Origin: Oscillospiraceae bacterium
Lineage (GTDB): Bacteria > Bacillota > Clostridia > Oscillospirales > Oscillospiraceae
Reading direction: 5' to 3'
DNA: 64,000 bases
NCBI GenBank assembly: GCA_021203045.1
Contig: JAJQBY010000136.1
Span: forward strand, 1 to 64,000
The stretch's first letter is position 1, and each line of letters opens with the position of its first letter. This document shows, piece by piece, positions 41,626 through 50,412 of the stretch. The notes under the pieces are model-generated. The model ran no database searches. It saw only the letters and a list, made by a program, of their open reading frames with translations, and was not told the DNA's origin. The translations under genes were made by a program, and so were the position numbers.

Positions 41626-42813
41626 ATGTATGTATATGCGGACAATGCCGCAACCACCCAGGTAAGCCAGCGTGCGCTGGATGCCATGCTCCCCTGCTTC
41701 CGGGAGTTTTACGGCAACGCTTCCTCTCTCCACACCCCGGGACAGAAGGCGGCGGAGCTGCTCCAGCAGGCCCGGGAGGACGTGGCCGCCGCCATCAACG
41801 CAGACCACAAGGAGATCTATTTCACCTCCGGCGGCAGCGAGGCGGACAATCAGGCCATTCTTACCGCCGCCCAGATCGGTGCGCGCAAGGGAAAAAAGCA
41901 CATCATCTCCACCGCCTTTGAGCATCACGCCGTTCTCCACACCCTGGAGAAGCTGAAAAAGCAGGGCTACGATATCACCCTGCTGGACGTACACGAAAAC
42001 GGCGTGGTGACGGCGGAGGACGTGGCTGCCGCCATCCGGGAGGACACAGCTCTGGTGACGGTCATGTTTGTGAATAACGAGATCGGCACCGTCCAGCCCA
42101 TCCGGGAGATCGGCGCGGTATGCCGGGAGAAGGGCGTTTTGTTCCACACCGACGCGGTGCAGGCCGTGGGTCATATCCCCGTGGATGTGAAGGAAATGAA
42201 CATCGATATGCTCTCCCTCTCCGGCCACAAATTCCACGCCCCCAAGGGCGTGGGGGCCATGTATGTCCGGAAGGGCATCCCCGTCTCCATCCTTATCGAG
42301 GGAGGTCAGCAGGAGCGGGGCAAGCGGGGCGGCACGGAAAACATCCCCGGCATTGTGGGCATGGCCGCCGCGCTGAACGAAGCTTTGGAGACCCAGGAGC
42401 AGGACATAGCCCATCTGTCCGCCATGAGAGACCGGCTGATCGAGGGACTTTCCGAGATCCCCCATTCCCGCCTGAACGGCGACCGGGAACGCCGCTGCCC
42501 CGGCACGGTAAACTTCTGCTTTGAGGGCATCGAGGGGGAGAGCCTGCTGCTCCTTCTGGACGACAGGGGCATCGCCGCCTCCTCCGGCAGCGCCTGCACC
42601 TCCGGCTCCCTGGACCCCAGCCACGTGCTGCTGGCCCTTGGCCTGCCCCATGAGGTGGCCCACGGCAGCCTCCGGCTCAGTCTTTCGGCGGATATCACCC
42701 CGGAGCAGATCGACTATATTATCGCCTCCGTGACGGAGGTGGTGGAATACCTGCGGAACATGTCCCCTGTGTGGGACGAGCTGGAGCGGGGCGTTCTGAA
42801 GCATCAGATATAA
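41626..42813 (+). CDS. nifS: Cysteine desulfurase NifS/IscS
   Basis: A 395-residue PLP enzyme that removes sulfur from cysteine for Fe-S clusters and tRNA thiolation. Key features: [18 protein letters not shown] start, [23 protein letters not shown], the PLP lysine in [13 protein letters not shown] and the persulfide loop [10 protein letters not shown] with its active Cys. NifS-type length is normal. It begins the operon with IscU, MnmA, an HD protein and Rrf2; the promoter lies 50 bases upstream. The upstream ribosome site GAGGCG is moderate. Confidence 0.95.
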   Translation: MYVYADNAATTQVSQRALDAMLPCFREFYGNASSLHTPGQKAAELLQQAREDVAAAINADHKEIYFTSGGSEADNQAILTAAQIGARKGKKHIISTAFEHHAVLHTLEKLKKQGYDITLLDVHENGVVTAEDVAAAIREDTALVTVMFVNNEIGTVQPIREIGAVCREKGVLFHTDAVQAVGHIPVDVKEMNIDMLSLSGHKFHAPKGVGAMYVRKGIPVSILIEGGQQERGKRGGTENIPGIVGMAAALNEALETQEQDIAHLSAMRDRLIEGLSEIPHSRLNGDRERRCPGTVNFCFEGIEGESLLLLLDDRGIAASSGSACTSGSLDPSHVLLALGLPHEVAHGSLRLSLSADITPEQIDYIIASVTEVVEYLRNMSPVWDELERGVLKHQI

Positions 42814-42830
42814 GAAAGGAGAAGACCACA

Positions 42831-43286
42831 ATGGCTCTTTACAGCGATAAGGTAATGGATCATTTCCAGCATCCCCGGAATGTGGGGAAGATGGAGGACG
42901 CAGACGGCATCGGCGAGGTGGGAAACGCCAAATGCGGTGACATCATGCGGATGTATATAAAGGTAGATGAGGAAAAGCGCATCTCCGATGTGAGCTTTAT
43001 CACCTTCGGCTGCGGCAGCGCCATCGCCAGCTCCTCCATGGCCACGGAGATGATCAAGGGCAAGCCCATTGACGAGGTGCTCACCCTGACAAACCAGGCG
43101 GTGACGGAGGCCCTGGACGGCCTGCCCGCCCACAAGCTCCACTGCTCCGTCCTGGCGGAGGAGGCAGTGAAGGCCGCCGTGAAGGACTACTATGACAAAA
43201 ACGGCATCCCCTATGACCCGGAGACCCTGAAGGAGGGCGAGTGTGCCGCCTGTCATTTAAATGATGTCCACCCCGACAACCCCTGA
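42831..43286 (+). CDS. iscU: Iron-sulfur cluster scaffold IscU/NifU N-terminal type
   Basis: A 151-residue Fe-S assembly scaffold. The three ligand cysteines are at Cys35 (GNAKCGDIM), Cys61 (TFGCGSAIASSS) and Cys105 (LHCSVLAEEA). It accepts sulfur from the upstream desulfurase. A C-terminal extension (YDPETLKEGECAACHLNDV) adds two more cysteines and is longer than in enteric IscU. AAGGAG precedes the ATG at 42831. The 3' end overlaps the mnmA start by 26 bases. Confidence 0.94.
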   Translation: MALYSDKVMDHFQHPRNVGKMEDADGIGEVGNAKCGDIMRMYIKVDEEKRISDVSFITFGCGSAIASSSMATEMIKGKPIDEVLTLTNQAVTEALDGLPAHKLHCSVLAEEAVKAAVKDYYDKNGIPYDPETLKEGECAACHLNDVHPDNP

Positions 43287-44367
43287 CAAGAACGGAAAAA
43301 AGGCTCTGGTGGCCATGTCCGGCGGCGTGGACAGCAGCGTGGCCGTCCTGCTGATGCAGCAGGCAGGCTTTGACTGCATCGGCGTCACCATGAAGCTGTT
43401 TTCCGACGAGACGAAGGCCGAAAAGACCTGCTGCTCCCTGGATGACGTGTCCGGCGCCCGCTCCGCCGCCCATCGCCTGGGTATCCCTTATTACGTCTTC
43501 GACTACACGGCCCGGTTCGATGAGAGCGTCATCCGCCGGTTCGTGCAGGTCTATGAGGAGGGAGGCACGCCCAACCCCTGCATCGACTGCAACCGCTATC
43601 TGAAATTCGGCAGTCTGTACGAGCGTGCAAGGCTCCTGGGCTGCGAATATATCGCCACCGGCCATTACGCCCGCATCCGGCAGGGGCCGGGGGGACGGTG
43701 GCTTCTGAAAAAGGGCCTGGACAGCGCCAAGGACCAGAGCTATGTGCTGTATATGCTGACCCAGGAGCAGCTGGCCCACACCCGCTTCCCCCTGGGGGAT
43801 ATGACCAAGGAGGAGGCCCGGGCCATGGCGGCGGAAAACGGCCTTTTGAACGCCCACAAGCGGGACAGCCAGGATATCTGCTTCGTCCCGGACGGGGACT
43901 ACGCCGCCTTCATCCGCCGGTATACCGGCCGCGATTACCCCCCCGGGGATTTTATAGACGAGTCCGGTCGGGTGCTGGGCCGCCACAGGGGCGCCATCGG
44001 CTATACCATCGGCCAGCGGCGTGGCCTGGGCGTGGCGGCGGAAAAGCCCCTGTATGTCTGCCGCAAGCGGCGGGAGGACAACGCCATCGTCCTGGGAGGC
44101 AATGAGAAGCTGTTTTCCGCCACCCTGCTGGCAAACGATCTGAACCTGATCGCCGTTCCCCGGCTGGAGGGACCGCTCCGCTGCCGGGCCAGAGTCCGCT
44201 ATCGCCAGGCGGAGCAGTGGGCCACGGCGGAGCAGACGGGGGAGGACACCCTCCGCGTCACCTTCGACCAGCCCCAGCGGGCCATCACCCCCGGCCAGGC
44301 CGTGGTGCTGTATGACGGGGACACGGTGATCGGCGGCGGAACAATATTTCAAACGGAGGAGCTATAA
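43261..44367 (+). CDS. mnmA: tRNA 2-thiouridylase MnmA
   Basis: A 368-residue enzyme that thiolates U34 of tRNAs for Lys, Glu and Gln. The PP-loop is AMSGGVDSSVAVLL; the catalytic cysteines lie in NPCIDCNRYLKFG and DSQDICFVPDGDY. Length and the C-terminal beta domain are complete. The gene overlaps iscU, so thiolation is coupled to the desulfurase made by the same operon. Two adjacent ATG codons (43261, 43264) are possible starts. Confidence 0.96.
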   Translation: MMSTPTTPDKNGKKALVAMSGGVDSSVAVLLMQQAGFDCIGVTMKLFSDETKAEKTCCSLDDVSGARSAAHRLGIPYYVFDYTARFDESVIRRFVQVYEEGGTPNPCIDCNRYLKFGSLYERARLLGCEYIATGHYARIRQGPGGRWLLKKGLDSAKDQSYVLYMLTQEQLAHTRFPLGDMTKEEARAMAAENGLLNAHKRDSQDICFVPDGDYAAFIRRYTGRDYPPGDFIDESGRVLGRHRGAIGYTIGQRRGLGVAAEKPLYVCRKRREDNAIVLGGNEKLFSATLLANDLNLIAVPRLEGPLRCRARVRYRQAEQWATAEQTGEDTLRVTFDQPQRAITPGQAVVLYDGDTVIGGGTIFQTEEL

Positions 44368-44371
44368 GCCA

Positions 44372-44947
44372 ATGAACAGAGAAAATGCTTGGGCCCTTCT
44401 GGCCCAGTATAATCAGGACCCCTTCCATCTCCGCCACGCCCTGACGGTAGAGGGCGTCATGCGCTGGTTCGCAAGCGACCTGGGCTACGGGGACGAGGCG
44501 GATAAGTGGGCCATCGTGGGCCTTTTGCACGATCTGGATTTCGAGCAGTACCCCGAGCAGCACTGCATCAAGCAGCAGGAGCTGATGCGCGCCGCCGGCG
44601 TGGAGGAGGATATCATCCACGCCACATGCAGCCATGGATATCTTCTCACGGTGGACATAGTGCCGGAGCACGAGATGGAGAAGGTCCTCTACGGCACAGA
44701 CGAGCTCACCGGCCTGATCGGGGCCGCCGCCCTGATGCGCCCGTCCAAAAGCGTCATGGACATGGAGGTCAAGAGCCTGAAAAAGAAGTACAAGCAGTCC
44801 GGCTTTGCCGCCGGATGCTCCCGGGAGGTCATCCAGCGGGGAGCGGATATGCTGGGCTGGCCCCTGGAGACTCTGATGGAAAAGACCATCCTGGCTATGC
44901 GCTCCTGCGAGAGCGACATCCAGACTCAAATGGAAAATATTTCCTGA
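44372..44947 (+). CDS. HD-domain phosphohydrolase-like protein
   Basis: A 191-residue HD superfamily protein. Likely metal ligands are His22 (FHLRHALTVEGVM), His53-Asp54 (GLLHDLDFEQYPEQH), and an Asp around 109 (YGTDELTGLIGA). These proteins hydrolyse phosphate esters of nucleotides or related compounds; the substrate is not evident. It lies in the nifS-to-Rrf2 operon, 5 bases after mnmA with GGAGG before its start. The C-terminal helix is charged. Confidence 0.8.
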   Translation: MNRENAWALLAQYNQDPFHLRHALTVEGVMRWFASDLGYGDEADKWAIVGLLHDLDFEQYPEQHCIKQQELMRAAGVEEDIIHATCSHGYLLTVDIVPEHEMEKVLYGTDELTGLIGAAALMRPSKSVMDMEVKSLKKKYKQSGFAAGCSREVIQRGADMLGWPLETLMEKTILAMRSCESDIQTQMENIS

Positions 44948-44967
44948 ATCAATAAGGAGCTGAGAAA

Positions 44968-45405
44968 ATGAGAATCTCAACCAAGGGCCGGTATGCCCTG
45001 CGGACGATGGTAGACCTGGCCCAGCACAGCGACAGCGGATTGGTCACCCTGAAGGACGTGGCAGCCAGGCAGGAGCTGAGCCAGAAGTATCTGGAGCAGA
45101 TCGTCACCGTCATGAGCCGGGCCGGCTTCGTCAAGGGCATACGGGGCCCCCAGGGGGGCTATAAGCTGGCCAGAGAGCCCCGGGAATACAACCTTGCGGA
45201 GATACTGCGGCTCGTGGAGGGCAGTCTGGCCCCGGTGGAATGTCTGGACGAGACGCCCAATCAGTGCGAGCACTGCGCTGTCTGCTCCACCGTGGAGATG
45301 TGGGACGGCCTCTATAAGGTGATCACCGACTACCTGGAGGGCATCACGCTCCAGGACCTCCTGGACAAGGCCAACGCCAACGCCGGGAACGACTATGTGA
45401 TCTGA
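44968..45405 (+). CDS. Rrf2-family iron-sulfur responsive regulator
   Basis: A 145-residue winged-helix regulator. The DNA-binding half is MRISTKGRYALRTMVDLAQH, LSQKYLEQIVTVMSRAGFVKGIRGPQGGYKLAR. Cysteines at 92, 100, 103 and 106 (CLDETPNQCEHCAVC) lie at the positions that bind a [2Fe-2S] cluster in IscR. It probably senses Fe-S demand and controls this operon. The clostridial order usually places such a gene first; here it is last. AAGGAG precedes the ATG, and a strong terminator follows. Confidence 0.92.
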   Translation: MRISTKGRYALRTMVDLAQHSDSGLVTLKDVAARQELSQKYLEQIVTVMSRAGFVKGIRGPQGGYKLAREPREYNLAEILRLVEGSLAPVECLDETPNQCEHCAVCSTVEMWDGLYKVITDYLEGITLQDLLDKANANAGNDYVI

Positions 45406-45415
45406 GATAAAGCAA

Positions 45416-45453
45416 GCGCCCGGACATCGGTCAGGATACCGATGTCCGGGCGC
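45416..45453. terminator. Terminator of the nifS-Rrf2 operon
   Basis: A 16-bp perfect stem (45416-45431 with 45438-45453) and a 6-base loop are followed by TTTTCC. It separates convergent units. Confidence 0.9.
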
Positions 45454-45468
45454 TTTTCCGGATGATAT

Positions 45469-46803
45469 TTATTCCTTCAGCAGCGTATTTTTCTGCCGGA
45501 TATACAGCAGCACGCACAGGATGAAGCCCACGGAGGAGCCGAAGTACCAGGCCCACATCAGGCCGGTGTAGCTGGCCAGAACGCTGGTCAGCACAAAGCA
45601 CATGGTCACACGGACGGCGAACTCCGCCACGGTTTCCACAAAGAAGGTCATGCTCTTGCCCAAGCCCCGGAGCAGGCCGCCGGTGGTGATGATAAAGCAG
45701 ATCACCGTATACACCGGGGAGATGATACGCAGGTAATTGACGCCCACCTCGATGACCTGGGCCTCTGCGTCCGCATCCACGAACAGGCCGATCAGCGCCT
45801 TGGGGAAGATCTGGAAAATGGCGATAACCACCATGGTCAGGGCGAAGCATATGCCGGTAGAGACCCAGAAGCCCTCCTTGATGCGCTTGCGCTTGCCCGC
45901 GCCCCAGCACTGGGCGGTAAAGCTGGAAAGGGCCGTGCCCATGGTGTTGAAGCTCATATAAGCGAAGTTATGCAGCTTGGAGGCCGCCTCGTAGCCGGCG
46001 ATGACCGCCACGTCAAAGGTGTTCACAAGGCTTTGCAGAATGGTGTGCGTCAGGGCTACGCAGCCCTGCTGAAAAATGCTGGGCAGAGCCAGGCGGCACA
46101 TCTGCTTCAGCAGGTCAAAATCGAACAGAGGGGCCTTCTCCGCCGTCTCCAGCTGTCCCACCCGGCGCAAAGCCAGCGCTGTGGACAGAACGGCGGCAAC
46201 AGCCTGGCTGACGGTGGTGGCCCAGGCCGCCCCGGCCACGCCCATATTCAGGGGGCCGACGGCGATAATGTCCAGCACCACATTCAGTACGCTGGAAAAC
46301 AGCAAAAAATACAACGGCCGCCTGGAATCCCCCATGCCGGTAAAAATGGAGGACGCCGTGTTATAGGCCATCATGAACAGCACACCTATGGAATAGATGG
46401 AAAGATAGCCCTTCGCATCGGCGTAAATGGTGTCGTTGGCGTTTAAAAGCGTCATCAGCGGCCCGGCCAGGCACACCCCCAGCACCGCCAGGAGAACCCC
46501 CAGAGCGGTCATGGAGATCAGGGCGGTGGAGGCGGCGCTTTTCAGCTTCTTCCAGTCCTTGGCTCCGTATATCTGGCCTATAATCACCGAGCAGCCCATG
46601 CTGGCCCCGGTGGCACAGGCGATAAAAAACAGGGTAATGGGATACGCGGCCCCGACGGCCGCCAGGCCCACGGAACCGGTAAACCGGCCCACGATAACGC
46701 TGTCCGCGATATTATACAGCTGCTGAAACGCGGTGGACAGCAGCAGCGGGATGGAAAATGCCCACAGTACCTTTAAGGGCTTTCCTTCCGTCAGATCCTG
46801 CGT
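45469..46803 (-). CDS. MATE family efflux transporter, apparent ACG start
   Basis: A 444-residue multidrug/toxin extrusion protein with twelve helices. The usual ATG/GTG/TTG scan would begin at GTG 46692 and would lose the first helix. The conserved N-terminus QDLTEGKPLKVLWAF followed by SIPLLLSTAFQQLYNIADSV is nevertheless encoded in the same open frame, starting at ACG (46801-46803). AAGGAGGG (46811-46818) stands 7 bases before that ACG. An ATG-to-ACG change or a genuine ACG start are the explanations. Core signatures, such as AAGYEAASKLHNFAYMSFNTMGTALSSFTAQCWGAG, match MATE. The next downstream gene is the Rrf2 regulator on the other strand. Confidence 0.85.
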   Translation of the reverse strand, partial: TQDLTEGKPLKVLWAFSIPLLLSTAFQQLYNIADSVIVGRFTGSVGLAAVGAAYPITLFFIACATGASMGCSVIIGQIYGAKDWKKLKSAASTALISMTALGVLLAVLGVCLAGPLMTLLNANDTIYADAKGYLSIYSIGVLFMMAYNTASSIFTGMGDSRRPLYFLLFSSVLNVVLDIIAVGPLNMGVAGAAWATTVSQAVAAVLSTALALRRVGQLETAEKAPLFDFDLLKQMCRLALPSIFQQGCVALTHTILQSLVNTFDVAVIAGYEAASKLHNFAYMSFNTMGTALSSFTAQCWGAGKRKRIKEGFWVSTGICFALTMVVIAIFQIFPKALIGLFVDADAEAQVIEVGVNYLRIISPVYTVICFIITTGGLLRGLGKSMTFFVETVAEFAVRVTMCFVLTSVLASYTGLMWAWYFGSSVGFILCVLLYIRQKNTLLKE

Positions 46804-46991
46804 AAGAAATCCCTCCTTCTCCCGCCGGCGGACGGGTCATTTTGATAAATATTTTCTATTTTATGATATAAAACGGTTATCTTCCGTGTCCACAATTATA
46901 TCACAGCGCCGCCGCTTTGCAAGAGAGTCAAATAAAATTTTTCGTGAACAGGCATTTTCCGACTTTTTTCTGTGAAAATCCGGGAAAACTG

Positions 46992-47020
46992 TTGACTGTA
47001 GGTTTTCAAACTGTTAATAT
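46992..47020 (+). promoter_or_regulatory. Promoter of the HtrA-like protease gene
   Basis: TTGACT (46992-46997), 17-base spacer, TAATAT (47015-47020). The start lies about 85 bases downstream. Confidence 0.65.
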
Positions 47021-47105
47021 TTCTGTAATAAGTATTCGTTACTATACATATATACCACATTGTATCGTATCGGCGTATCGGAAATTCTCTTAGGAGGCAT
47101 AAGAC

Positions 47106-48491
47106 TTGAGCAACGATAAATACGACTACTCCTCCTATTCAGAGGAGAGCCGCTCCGTCTACCGCGATGCCTACTACACCGCCTCAGGCGGGCAGTCCTC
47201 CTATGGCTATAACCCGGCTCACAGCTACGGCAGCCAGACCGGCCGGGGGCCAAAACGAAAAGGAAAAAATATCGGCCTGGGGGCCGTCATCATCCTATGC
47301 CTGGCATGTATCCTGGTCGCCGGAGCCGCCGGCATCGGCGCCATGTATTTCTTCCTGCAGGATCGCCTCACCGAAGCGTCGGACACCGCCGAGGCGGCAG
47401 GCGAGGAGGAACTGGACATTTATGCGGAGGTCCAGTCCGCCCAGGAGGCGGCTACGGAATCCCTGCCCCTTTCCATCGAGGATGCAGACGAGGCGGCCGG
47501 GACCTTCTCTGCGGAGGAGATATATACGCTAGCCTGCGAGCAGGTGGTGGGCATCTCCACATCCTTCGACCAATATAATATATTCGGCCAGGCCAGCTCC
47601 ACCAGCGTGGCCGGCTCCGGCATCATTCTGAGCGAGGACGGCTACATCCTTACCAATTATCACGTCATCGAGTCCGCCTATGCCGGGGGATACACCGTCA
47701 CCGTCATCCTCCACGACGGAGAGACCTACGCGGCGGATGTGACCGGCGTGGAGTCGGACAGCGATCTGGCTGTGCTGAAGATCGAGGCAGAGGGCCTGAA
47801 CGCCGCCACCCTGGGGGACTCGGACGCGCTGGCCGTGGGTCAGACCATTTATGCCGTTGGAAATCCCCTGGGGGAGCTGACCTATACCATGACCATGGGC
47901 ATCGTATCCGCCCTGGACAGGACGATCACGACGGACGAGAACATCACCGTCGATATGTTCCAGATCGACGCGGCGGTGAACAGCGGAAACTCCGGCGGAC
48001 CGGTATATAACGTCTACGGCCAGGTGGTTGGCATCGTCACCGCCAAATACTCCGAGGACGGGATGGAGGGCCTGGGCTTCGCCATCCCCATCACTGACGC
48101 GGCCTCCATCGCAAACGAGCTGATCACCAACGGCTATGTGTCCGGCAAGGCCTATCTGGGCCTGACCCTAACCACCGTATCCCCCAGTGTGGCCATGTAT
48201 TACGACATGGTCCAGGGCGTCTATGTCTACGCCGTGGAGGAGGGCAGCTGCTCTCAGGAGGCGGGCATCCAGCCCGGAGACATCATCGTAGCCATCGACG
48301 GCACGGAGGTGCTGGACAAATCCGCCCTGCTTGACGCCGTAAAGCAATACCGGGCCGGGGACAGCGCCGAGCTGACCATCTATCGGAATCAGGATTATAT
48401 CACCGTCACCGTTGTCTTCGACGAGGAGCTTCCCGCCCAGTCTCAGGATTCCCAGCTCCCCTTCCCCAGCAGCGACGCCTCCAACGCATAG
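47106..48491 (+). CDS. HtrA/DegP-like membrane serine protease
   Basis: A 461-residue protease. The N-terminal 55 residues are Tyr/Ser-rich and cytosolic, then one membrane helix (about 57-84). The trypsin-like domain has the triad His186 (LTNYHVIES), Asp220 (SDSDLAVLKI) and Ser296 (SGNSGGPVYN), and a C-terminal PDZ domain includes GSCSQEAGIQPGDIIVAIDGTEV. It is exported quality-control protease of the HtrA type. It starts at TTG 47106 after TAGGAGG. It is a single-gene unit; two stem-loops follow. Confidence 0.93.
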   Translation: MSNDKYDYSSYSEESRSVYRDAYYTASGGQSSYGYNPAHSYGSQTGRGPKRKGKNIGLGAVIILCLACILVAGAAGIGAMYFFLQDRLTEASDTAEAAGEEELDIYAEVQSAQEAATESLPLSIEDADEAAGTFSAEEIYTLACEQVVGISTSFDQYNIFGQASSTSVAGSGIILSEDGYILTNYHVIESAYAGGYTVTVILHDGETYAADVTGVESDSDLAVLKIEAEGLNAATLGDSDALAVGQTIYAVGNPLGELTYTMTMGIVSALDRTITTDENITVDMFQIDAAVNSGNSGGPVYNVYGQVVGIVTAKYSEDGMEGLGFAIPITDAASIANELITNGYVSGKAYLGLTLTTVSPSVAMYYDMVQGVYVYAVEEGSCSQEAGIQPGDIIVAIDGTEVLDKSALLDAVKQYRAGDSAELTIYRNQDYITVTVVFDEELPAQSQDSQLPFPSSDASNA

Positions 48492-48507
48492 CATAATGTA
48501 TTTTATA

Positions 48508-48540
48508 AAGGGCCGCCCTGCGCTTCGCAAGGCGGCCCTT
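48508..48540 (+). terminator. Terminator after the htrA-like gene
   Basis: AAGGGCCGCC (48508-48517) pairs with GGCGGCCCTT (48531-48540); an inner GCG/CGC pair adds to it. TTTTCC follows. Confidence 0.85.
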
Positions 48541-48600
48541 TTCCTTTCGGCAGCCGCCGCCGAAGCGAAATAACGCCGGTAATGACCGGATCGCCCATCC

Positions 48601-48629
48601 GGGGCCTGTGGCAGAACGCCGCAGGTCCC
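48601..48629 (+). terminator. Second terminator-like hairpin after htrA-like gene
   Basis: GGGGCCTG (48601-48608) pairs with CAGGTCCC (48622-48629) with one G-U pair, then GGC and six T. CCGGAT/ATCCGG (48585-48602) overlaps it and could form an alternative stem. The rest of 48492-48885 holds a TATAAT (48757-48762) before the mannosyltransferase but no gene. Confidence 0.55.
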
Positions 48630-48885
48630 GGCTTTTTTGCGTTCTGTTGTCGGCGGAGGCTGAAATAACAAAGGGCATCTCTTAATTTTTTATTAAGATT
48701 TTCTTTATTTTTAATAAAACTTCCAATTCAATGTCGCAATAACAAAATATCGGACGTATAATGGAGTATATGGGTAAATTTCCAAGCCTCTCCCCGGGAG
48801 CCGATAAATCCACGGCCTTTCCTCTTGTTCAATATACCGGCGGCAAGGAATAAGCCTTCCAACGACATAGGAGGCGCAAACGGAA

Positions 48886-50151
48886 ATGACAGTATTTATT
48901 TTATTGCTTGTCGGGCTGCTGCTTGGAGCCGTGTGCATCGTCCTGGCCCTCCGGTGCGGCAGCTCGGCGCTGACGCGCCTTACCGCTCGCTCAAATTTAT
49001 ACGGAGAACCGTTTACCGCCGCCATGGGGCTGAAGGCCGTGGCCTGGGCCGTAGGAATGCTGTGCGTCATATACGGCGTGAGCCTTTTATACTGTGCCGC
49101 AGCCAAGGACTCCGCGAGCTGGGAGACATTTTACAGCGTCTGGGCCAGGGCGGATTCGGTGCACTACCGCAATCTGGCGGAGCTGGGGTATTTCGACTAC
49201 ACAGAGGACGGTCAGCATTTATTTCTTGTCTTTTTTCCGCTGTACCCCTGGCTTATGCGGCTGCTTTCCTTCCTGATACCCAACTATGACCTCTGCGGAC
49301 ATCTGCTGTCTGCCACCGCCTATATCGGGGGCTGCTATGTGCTGGCCCGGCTGGTGACCGAGGACCTCGGCTGGCGCACCGCCAAAAACAGTCTCCTGCT
49401 GTTTTCCGCCTATCCGTTCGCGTTTTTCTTCGCCGGCATTTTTACGGAGAGCCTGTTTTTCCTGCTGTCCAGCAGCACCTTTTATTGCATCCGAAAGCAC
49501 CGCTATCTTGCCGCCGGACTGCTGGGGGCGCTCGGCGCCCTTACCCGAATGCAGGGCGTGCTTCTTATTTTGGCAGGTATCGCAGAGTATATCGTTTCCG
49601 AAAATGCTGCGGAAAAAATCAAGGCCCACGCCTGGAGACAGCTCTGGCGGGGCTTTTGGCGCAGGCTGCTGCCGCTGGCAATCATGCTGACAGGCGTGGG
49701 AATCTATCTCTGGCTGAATTATGCGGTGGAAGGGAACCCGTTCCAATTTTCGGTTTACCAGCGGGAGCACTGGTATCAGTATCCGGTACCCGTGACAAAA
49801 TGCCTGTCGGTGATCATAGGACAGCTCACCACAAGCAGCGCAAAGCTGCTGTTTACCACCTGGCTGCCGGAATTTCTCATATTTCTGCTATGCCTTGGAG
49901 GTCTGCTGTATGGGGCACGGCAGCTGCCGGTGACATACGGGGTGTATCTTCTTGGCTGCGTGCTGCTGAATTATTCTCTGAGCTGGCCCCTGAGCTGCGG
50001 GCGATATATGGCCTGCGCCTTTCCTCTGCCCATAACGATCGCCGCCGCCAGCAATCGCCGTCCGCTGCTGTGTCAGGGGATGGCCTGTGTATTCGCCGTC
50101 CTGCAGGGAGCCTATCTATACGCCTTTCTGTCCGGGACCTCCATATGGTGA
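48886..50151 (+). CDS. PIG-V/GPI mannosyltransferase-like membrane protein
   Basis: A 421-residue membrane protein with about ten helices, related to the PIG-V family of mannosyltransferases. The outside loop WARADSVHYRNLAELGYFDY contains the Asp/His pattern conserved for acidic metal-binding residues in this GT-C group; FFPLYPWLMRLLSFL and the SAYPFAFFFAGIFTESLFFLLS helix also match. It transfers sugar from a lipid-linked donor; the bacterial acceptor is unknown. AGGAGG precedes the ATG. No glycosylation cluster surrounds it. Confidence 0.8.
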   Translation: MTVFILLLVGLLLGAVCIVLALRCGSSALTRLTARSNLYGEPFTAAMGLKAVAWAVGMLCVIYGVSLLYCAAAKDSASWETFYSVWARADSVHYRNLAELGYFDYTEDGQHLFLVFFPLYPWLMRLLSFLIPNYDLCGHLLSATAYIGGCYVLARLVTEDLGWRTAKNSLLLFSAYPFAFFFAGIFTESLFFLLSSSTFYCIRKHRYLAAGLLGALGALTRMQGVLLILAGIAEYIVSENAAEKIKAHAWRQLWRGFWRRLLPLAIMLTGVGIYLWLNYAVEGNPFQFSVYQREHWYQYPVPVTKCLSVIIGQLTTSSAKLLFTTWLPEFLIFLLCLGGLLYGARQLPVTYGVYLLGCVLLNYSLSWPLSCGRYMACAFPLPITIAAASNRRPLLCQGMACVFAVLQGAYLYAFLSGTSIW

Positions 50152-50349
50152 CGGCAGGGGGGCTTATAATTGTCCAATAAAAAATAAACCCGCCTCCGTT
50201 ATCTCCATTCCATCTTCCCAAAATGAGAATGAACGACTATTTACCGAGGACAGGCGCTTTATTTTTGGCTTTATTTTCCAATTTCTCCCTGTGTCCAGTC
50301 ATTTCCTTTTGGTAAAAAGGTAATTTTTTGCCGGAATCATAATTTTTTG

Positions 50350-50378
50350 TTGATTTAATGACAACATTCGCTTATAAT
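50350..50378 (+). promoter_or_regulatory. Promoter of the DUF819 gene
   Basis: TTGATT (50350-50355), 17-base spacer, TATAAT (50373-50378), 35 bases before the start. The preceding stretch 50152-50349 is AT-rich and empty. Confidence 0.7.
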
Positions 50379-50412
50379 GGGCTTACACAATCCATAAGGG
50401 AGGACAAAGCAA

